A stretch of 64,000 nt of DNA from Eledone cirrhosa (taxonomy: Eukaryota > Mollusca > Cephalopoda > Octopoda > Eledonidae), in NCBI GenBank assembly GCA_964016885.1, contig OZ024744.1, forward strand, positions 116,811,302 to 116,875,301, given 5' to 3'. Positions 60,105 through 64,000 of the stretch are shown here, piece by piece; the stretch's first letter is position 1; every line of letters begins with the position of its first letter. The position numbers and the translations under genes are program-made. The notes under the pieces were generated by a model. It did not search any database, was not told the DNA's origin, and was given only the letters and a program-made list of their open reading frames with translations.

Positions 60105-60200
60105 CTTGGTAGAAGGTTAGCAAATTTAAGAGGGAGAATGTCGATTACATCGATAAAGATACTTTATTTTTATCGATCCTGGAAGGATGAAAGACAGAGT
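60105..60200 (-). mobile_element. SINE tail fragment
   Basis: Fragment with GATACTTTATTTTTATCGAT and GGATGAAAGACAGAG resembling a diverged SINE tail. Confidence 0.6.
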
Positions 60201-60242
60201 TGTTTACTACGACATAGTAATTGTATTTTAAAATTATTATTA

Positions 60243-60396
60243 TGCCAGTCTGAGTTCAAATCCCGCCGAGGTTAACTTTGCCTTTCATCCTTACGGGGTC
60301 GATAAAATAAAGTACCAGTAATGCACTGGGGTCAATTCAATCGACTTTCCCCTGCCCCCCAAATTGCTGGCCTTGTGCCTATATAAGAAGCCATTA
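60243..60396 (+). mobile_element. SINE, head missing, longer-tail subfamily
   Basis: Starts within the tRNA-like part (GAGTTCAAATCCCGCCGAGG) and runs through GTACCAGTAATGCACTGGGG and the longer tail AATTCAATCGACTTTCCC. Confidence 0.88.
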
Positions 60397-60408
60397 TTAT
60401 ATATTTTA

Positions 60409-60484
60409 TCTAAGGCAGTGGATTTGGCAATACTCAGTAGAGCATCGGACATCATGTTTACAGCATAGAGTTACGGCCTGTGAC
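60409..60484 (+). mobile_element. SINE head fragment
   Basis: GGCAGTGGATTTGGCAATAC and GCATAGAGTTACGGCC match the SINE head. The rest is replaced by a minisatellite; the missing body may be the fragment at 60985-61140. Confidence 0.8.
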
Positions 60485-60836
60485 ACAACTAGGGAAAATA
60501 GCTCCTATGGCAAGCAGGGAAATTGTGACCCTACCCAGAAGACCGAACTAGGAAAATAGCCCCTATGGCAAGCAGGGAAATTGTGACCCTACCCAGAGGA
60601 CATAACTAGGAAAATAGCCCCTATGGCAAGCAGGGAAATTGTGACCCTACCCAGAGGACATAACTAGGAAAATAGGCCCTATGGCAAGCAGGGAAATGGT
60701 GACCCTACCCAGAGGACATAACTAGGGAATATAGCTCCTATGGCAAGCAGGGAAATTGTGACCCTACCCAGAGCACCTAACTAGAAAAATAGCCCCTATG
60801 GCAAGCAGGGAAATTATGACTCTACCCAGCACGGTA
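60485..60836. repeat. 58-bp minisatellite
   Basis: Six tandem copies of a unit of about 58-59 bp containing AACTAGGAAAATAGCCCC, TATGGCAAGCAGGGAAATTG and GACCCTACCCAGAG. Copies are about 90-95% alike. Confidence 0.93.
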
Positions 60837-60984
60837 TTTTTACCTATGGGCCTAATAATTTATATAAATGGTTTAATAATCCAGCCACCATAGTGTTCTC
60901 ACCCATGACAGAGACAGATGAGACATCTGAAGGAGTTTATTTCTTCACTCTCTGACATGCCCTAGTCACGCTTCTGGTTACGTA

Positions 60985-61140
60985 CCTCCAGATCCTGCTG
61001 AGGTTAACTTTACCTTTCATCTTTACAGGGATCGATAAAATAAAATGCCAGTAATACATTGAGAGTGACTTAATCAGCATTCCCCCTCCCCTAAAATTGT
61101 TGGCCTTGTACCTAAATCAGAAACCATTATTTATTTTATC
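60985..61140 (+). mobile_element. SINE body and tail fragment
   Basis: Begins near CCAGATCCTGCTGAGGTTAA and runs through ATCGATAAAATAAAATGCC to the longer-tail form. Head absent. Confidence 0.8.
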
Positions 61141-61142
61141 TT

Positions 61143-61331
61143 AGGGCGGTGGATTGGCAGTATCGGTAGAGGGTCGGACGCCATGCTTTCCAGCATAGAG
61201 TTACGTCCCTTTACGGTCTGAGTTCAAATCCCGCCGAGGTTAACTTTGCCTTTCATCCTTACGGGGTCGATAAAATAAAGTACCAGTAATGTACTGGGTA
61301 ATTGCTGGCCTTGTGCCTAAAGTAGAAACAA
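61143..61331 (+). mobile_element. tRNA-derived SINE, full length
   Basis: Complete head, B-box-like GAGTTCAAATCCCGCC, body and tail. The 17-base ATTATTTATTTTATCTT precedes (61126-61142) and follows it, a clear target duplication within the tail of the preceding SINE. Confidence 0.94.
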
Positions 61332-61353
61332 TTATTTATTTTATCTTTTATCA

Positions 61354-61543
61354 GGTGGTGGATTGGCAGTATCGGTAGAGGATCGGCCGCCATGCTTTGC
61401 AGCAAAGTGTTACGTCCCTTTATGGTCTGAGTTCAAATCCCGCCGAGGTTAACTTTGCCTTTCATCCTTATGGGGTCGATAAAATAAAGAACCAGTAATA
61501 CACTGGAATAATTGCTGGCCTTGTGCCAAAAGTAGAAGCAATT
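61354..61543 (+). mobile_element. tRNA-derived SINE, full length
   Basis: Complete copy inserted next to the previous one's tail; differs by a few percent. Confidence 0.93.
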
Positions 61544-61557
61544 ATTATTATTATTAT

Positions 61558-61623
61558 TAAAAATAAAGTACCAGTAATGTACTGGATAATTGCTGGCCTT
61601 GTGCCAAAAGTAGAAACAATTAT
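61558..61623 (+). mobile_element. SINE tail fragment
   Basis: Only AAATAAAGTACCAGTAATGT to the AAAGTAGAAACAATTA end is present. Confidence 0.85.
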
Positions 61624-61683
61624 TTATTTTATCTGACACAAGGATATGAACGGGGACAGCATTATATGAAAAAATTACATAAA

Positions 61684-61720
<37 letters not shown>

Positions 61721-61793
61721 GCAAGTCAGGCCAATCAGTCACTGTATATTTTAGAAAATAGCATATATTTTCACTAGCTCTGACAGTTGGCAG

Positions 61794-61859
61794 GTGAACA
61801 GCGAGCTGTACTGATGAGGGGTGATACCCAGAAACATTAGTGTCTGCAGTTCTGTTCAC
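61794..61859 (+). ncRNA. Hammerhead-ribozyme-like motif, best stem I
   Basis: CTGATGA at 61811-61817; stem II GGGT/ACCC with loop GAT and one mismatch at the core; GAAA at 61831-61834. Stem III is ACA/TGT with loop TTAG, and the cleavage-site base is C at 61844. Stem I pairs GAGCTGTA with TGCAGTTC (with two U-G wobbles), then after a small internal loop GTGAACAG with CTGTTCAC, eight perfect pairs. All invariant core bases are present. A (TA)n tract lies upstream at 61687-61713. Confidence 0.78.
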
Positions 61860-61968
61860 AAGCCAACACAAGAGCAAGAATGAGGGGCTCATTCTACTGA
61901 CATGGCTATAAAAATGAGGCTTGTTTGCATAATTGCAAACAAATCGAATGTTATTATTAATATTCAAA

Positions 61969-62120
61969 ATGCTTTGAAGCATAGAGTTACTTCCCTGTAT
62001 GATCTGAGTTCAAATCCTGCCGAGGTTAACTTTGCCTTTCATCCTTCCGGGGTCAATAGAATAAAGTACCAGTAATGCATTGGTAATTGCTAGCCTTGTG
62101 CCAAAAGTAGAAACAATTAT
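61969..62120 (+). mobile_element. SINE, head truncated
   Basis: ATGCTTTGAAGCATAGAGTT through the AAAGTAGAAACAATTA tail; the first 40 bases of the head are missing. Confidence 0.88.
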
Positions 62121-62171
62121 TAATATTAAAAAAACTCAGATTACATTTATATATATATATATATATTATAT

Positions 62172-62343
62172 ATATATCCACACTGTAAATGTGGTTGGTG
62201 TTAGGAAGGGCATCCAGCCGTAGAAAACCCGCCAGACAGTCCTATGCGAGTAAGACAACCACTCTTGCCTCAAGTGGGAAAACTCCCATCCAAACCCATG
62301 CAAGCATGGAATATGGACGTTAAACGATGATGATGATGATGAT
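62172..62343 (+). mobile_element. LINE 3' untranslated tail
   Basis: GGTGTTAGGAAGGGCATCCA and the following 150 bases match the 3' tail of the LINE at 32367-32540 and end in GATGATGATGAT. No coding part is retained. Confidence 0.85.
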
Positions 62344-62359
62344 ATATATATATATTTAA

Positions 62360-62479
62360 TATAGAAAAGGCTTCTACAGGACTAGAACTGTTTCATTCAG
62401 GAGAAATCATCAGGAAGCCCTGATGATTTCTCCCGAATGAAACAGTTCTAGTCCTGTAGAAGCTTTTTCTATATTAAAT
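62360..62479. repeat. Palindrome with ribozyme-like core
   Basis: Arms of about 55 bases pair nearly perfectly around AAGC at about 62415. Each arm, read outward from the centre, holds CTGATGA, a short stem II, GAAA and a stem III. Confidence 0.88.
62369..62419 (-). ncRNA. Hammerhead-ribozyme-like motif in the palindrome
   Basis: On the minus strand GGCTTC precedes CTGATGA. Stem II is TTC/GAA with loop TCCT and a U-U mismatch; GAAA follows. Stem III is ACAG/CTGT with loop TTCTAGTC, the cleavage-site base is A, and GAAGCC closes a perfect six-base stem I. The plus-strand copy in the other arm lacks a matching stem I. Confidence 0.72.
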
Positions 62480-62567
62480 ATTTATACTCTGCTATGTATT
62501 GAGTACCTTACTGTGATTGAACCCGGGATAAACTTATATATATATATATATTTATATATGTATATAT

Positions 62568-62870
62568 ATATCATCATCATCATCATCATTTTACATCCGC
62601 TTTTCCCTGCTTGCAAGCAGGGGTGGGATGGGTCCTATTCAGCATAGCATCTCTCCATTTGTCACGGTCCTTCGTCATCTCCTCAGTGAGTTTCAGCGAT
62701 CTGAGGTCAGCTCTCACCACCTCTGCCCATGTTTTTCATGGTCTACCTCTACTGCGTCTTTCTTCTATTGGGATTTCTTGGCACTTCTTTACCCAGTGGT
62801 CATCCTCCATGCGCATCACATGTCCATACCATCTCAGCCTTCTCTCCTGCACACCAAAACTTATCCCTCT
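62568..62870 (-). pseudogene. LINE 3' end, degraded (RTE-like)
   Basis: Nucleotide similarity to 47849-48200 is clear (CTTTTCCCTGCTTGCAAG, CATGTTTTTC, ACATGTCCATACCA), but stops and indels break the RT C-terminal frame. The tail ATCATCATCATCATCATC at 62571 marks the 3' end. Confidence 0.8.
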
Positions 62871-62877
62871 TATTATT

Positions 62878-63055
62878 ATTCCTGAGAAGGTCGTGGGGGC
62901 AGAGTCCTCAAACACTCCTTCCAGCAGGTCCTGTCAGAAGCAACTGTCACCAATTGATCCGGCTGGATCCCCAAGTGTGATCAGCCAAGCTCATGGATGT
63001 TATCCAACCATTTTGCTCGGGGTCTACCTCTGGGTCTCCTACATGTTGGTTTTTG
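62878..63055 (-). pseudogene. Second LINE fragment fused to the first
   Basis: The minus strand reads RRPRGRPRAKWLDNIHELG, a stop, then SHLGIQPDQLVTVASDR and TCWKECLRTLPPRPSQE, the C-terminal pattern of a different LINE RT protein (GRPR..W.D....L..LG type). It joins the RTE-like fragment at about 62875. Confidence 0.7.
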
Positions 63056-64000
63056 CATATAAATACTCTCGGATCCCCCCAAAGCAAGAGGTGGGGTGGA
63101 GGTTGGAATAAGCAGGGGTGGGTGGAAAATCAGTAATATTTTCTAGGTTGTCTCTGTTGATTTTTTTAAAAACCATAATTAGTCATTTAGTTTACATATT
63201 GAGACCCCAACCCATCATATATATTTTATAACATGGGATTTCTAGTAATGTATTTGTAATGTATAATCTTTTCTAATGTCTAAAGAAAATTGTCAGAGGA
63301 ATGGTACCACTTAAAATAATATTTAGCAGGAGATAGATTAGCAACATTTAATAGGTTAGTGGGTGGGGGTGAAATAGGAGCTGAAGGGGGTGGGTTGGAA
63401 AAAATCTGAAAAATTAATAAACAAAGGGTGCGGGTGATTATTTGAGAGAGTATTCGGTTGATTAGGAAATGTATAAAAAATAACCCCTAAAAAAAGACTG
63501 GTATGGAAAAAGTATATAAAAGGTAATATATGTGTATGTATATAATTTTAATTTTAATTTTTTAATTCTTTAATTCTTACATTATATTTTTAAACGTAGA
63601 TTAATAACCATTAACTGACATTTGAAAAGTGTATCCCATTCAAGACGATTTTCAAACATTCACACTTCTTTCGACTAAATAATTAATTAATCTCACACTA
63701 ACTCTTAAAAATTATCGATTAACAAATAAAATTGGAGTTATCTTTCCTTTCTCAATCATATAAACTTATTATATTATTATATACGTAACTCCGTTAAATT
63801 AAAACATTCTCAATGCCAAACAAGATATTCAAATATATAAATTCATAATTTTAACTACCTAATTATTTACATAAAATACAAAATCAACACCCTTGTAACT
63901 CATATTATAAACAACCACCAAAAACTTGAATTACCTATTTATTTATTTATTTATCTACATAAAACACAAAATCAACTTCCCTCATAGCTCATATTATAAA
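63056..64000. other. A+T-rich, non-coding; local direct repeat at the end
   Basis: No gene is seen. Near the end a segment with ACAAAATCAAC and CTCATATTATAAA occurs twice at an offset of 89 bases (about 63850-63911 and 63930-64000), perhaps the start of a tandem array cut by the window end. Confidence 0.65.

Overview
The window looks like a piece of a cephalopod genome, most likely an octopus (inference). Support comes from many copies of a tRNA-derived SINE with the look of the octopus OK/OR1/OR2 group, RTE-type LINE 3' ends closing in a (GAT)n tail, Helitron, hAT, mariner and Penelope-like remnants, and very abundant (TA)n and (CA)n microsatellites. I see no intact host protein-coding gene, no rRNA and no functional tRNA gene.

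Positions 1-32205 are one satellite array built on a 45-bp monomer. Because 45 is a multiple of three and three of the six frames lack a stop in the consensus, the array yields long repetitive open frames on both strands; I treat these as shadows of the repeat, not genes. The array has higher-order structure: an apparently identical 6,863-bp tandem duplication (13044-19921 and 19907-26784), a near-identical block of about 2.6 kb (24.9-27.5 and 27.5-30.1 kb), an older block at 4,739-bp offset near the left end, and a distinct monomer subfamily at the right edge (31.05-32.2 kb). One SINE with a 20-bp target-site duplication lies inside the array and is carried in both copies of the 6.9-kb duplication.

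Positions 32206-64000 are a mosaic of nested mobile elements: a LINE 3' end (32.4-33.1), a small hAT-like MITE (33.17-33.46), a foldback element split by a 2.2-kb hAT transposon with a perfect 8-bp target duplication (34.4-37.55), a composite Helitron with two outward-facing 3' ends (37.57-40.43), short Helitron-like elements (40.47-41.97), a degraded LINE (42.5-44.3), two minisatellites (44.5-45.25), another Helitron end (46.3-46.8), foldback elements (47.0-47.8), a LINE 3' end (47.85-48.26), a broken Penelope-like element with direct-repeat flanks (49.5-54.4), an inactivated mariner-like transposase (58.1-59.3), a SINE nest (59.7-62.1) and fused LINE fragments (62.2-63.05).

The most interesting signal is a set of nine hammerhead-ribozyme-like motifs between 33.6 and 62.5 kb. 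Five fold by eye with all three stems and an allowed cleavage-site base (33.65, 34.13, 47.1, 55.94 and 61.83 kb), and a sixth does so on one strand of a palindrome (62.39 kb). Two copies carry lesions in invariant core bases and one lacks a clear stem I. Most of them adjoin (TA)n tracts and inverted repeats, and two lie in the flanking repeats of the Penelope-like element. This suggests that ribozyme-bearing, TA-associated foldback elements related to Penelope-like elements are common in this genome. All folds were done by hand and need computation.
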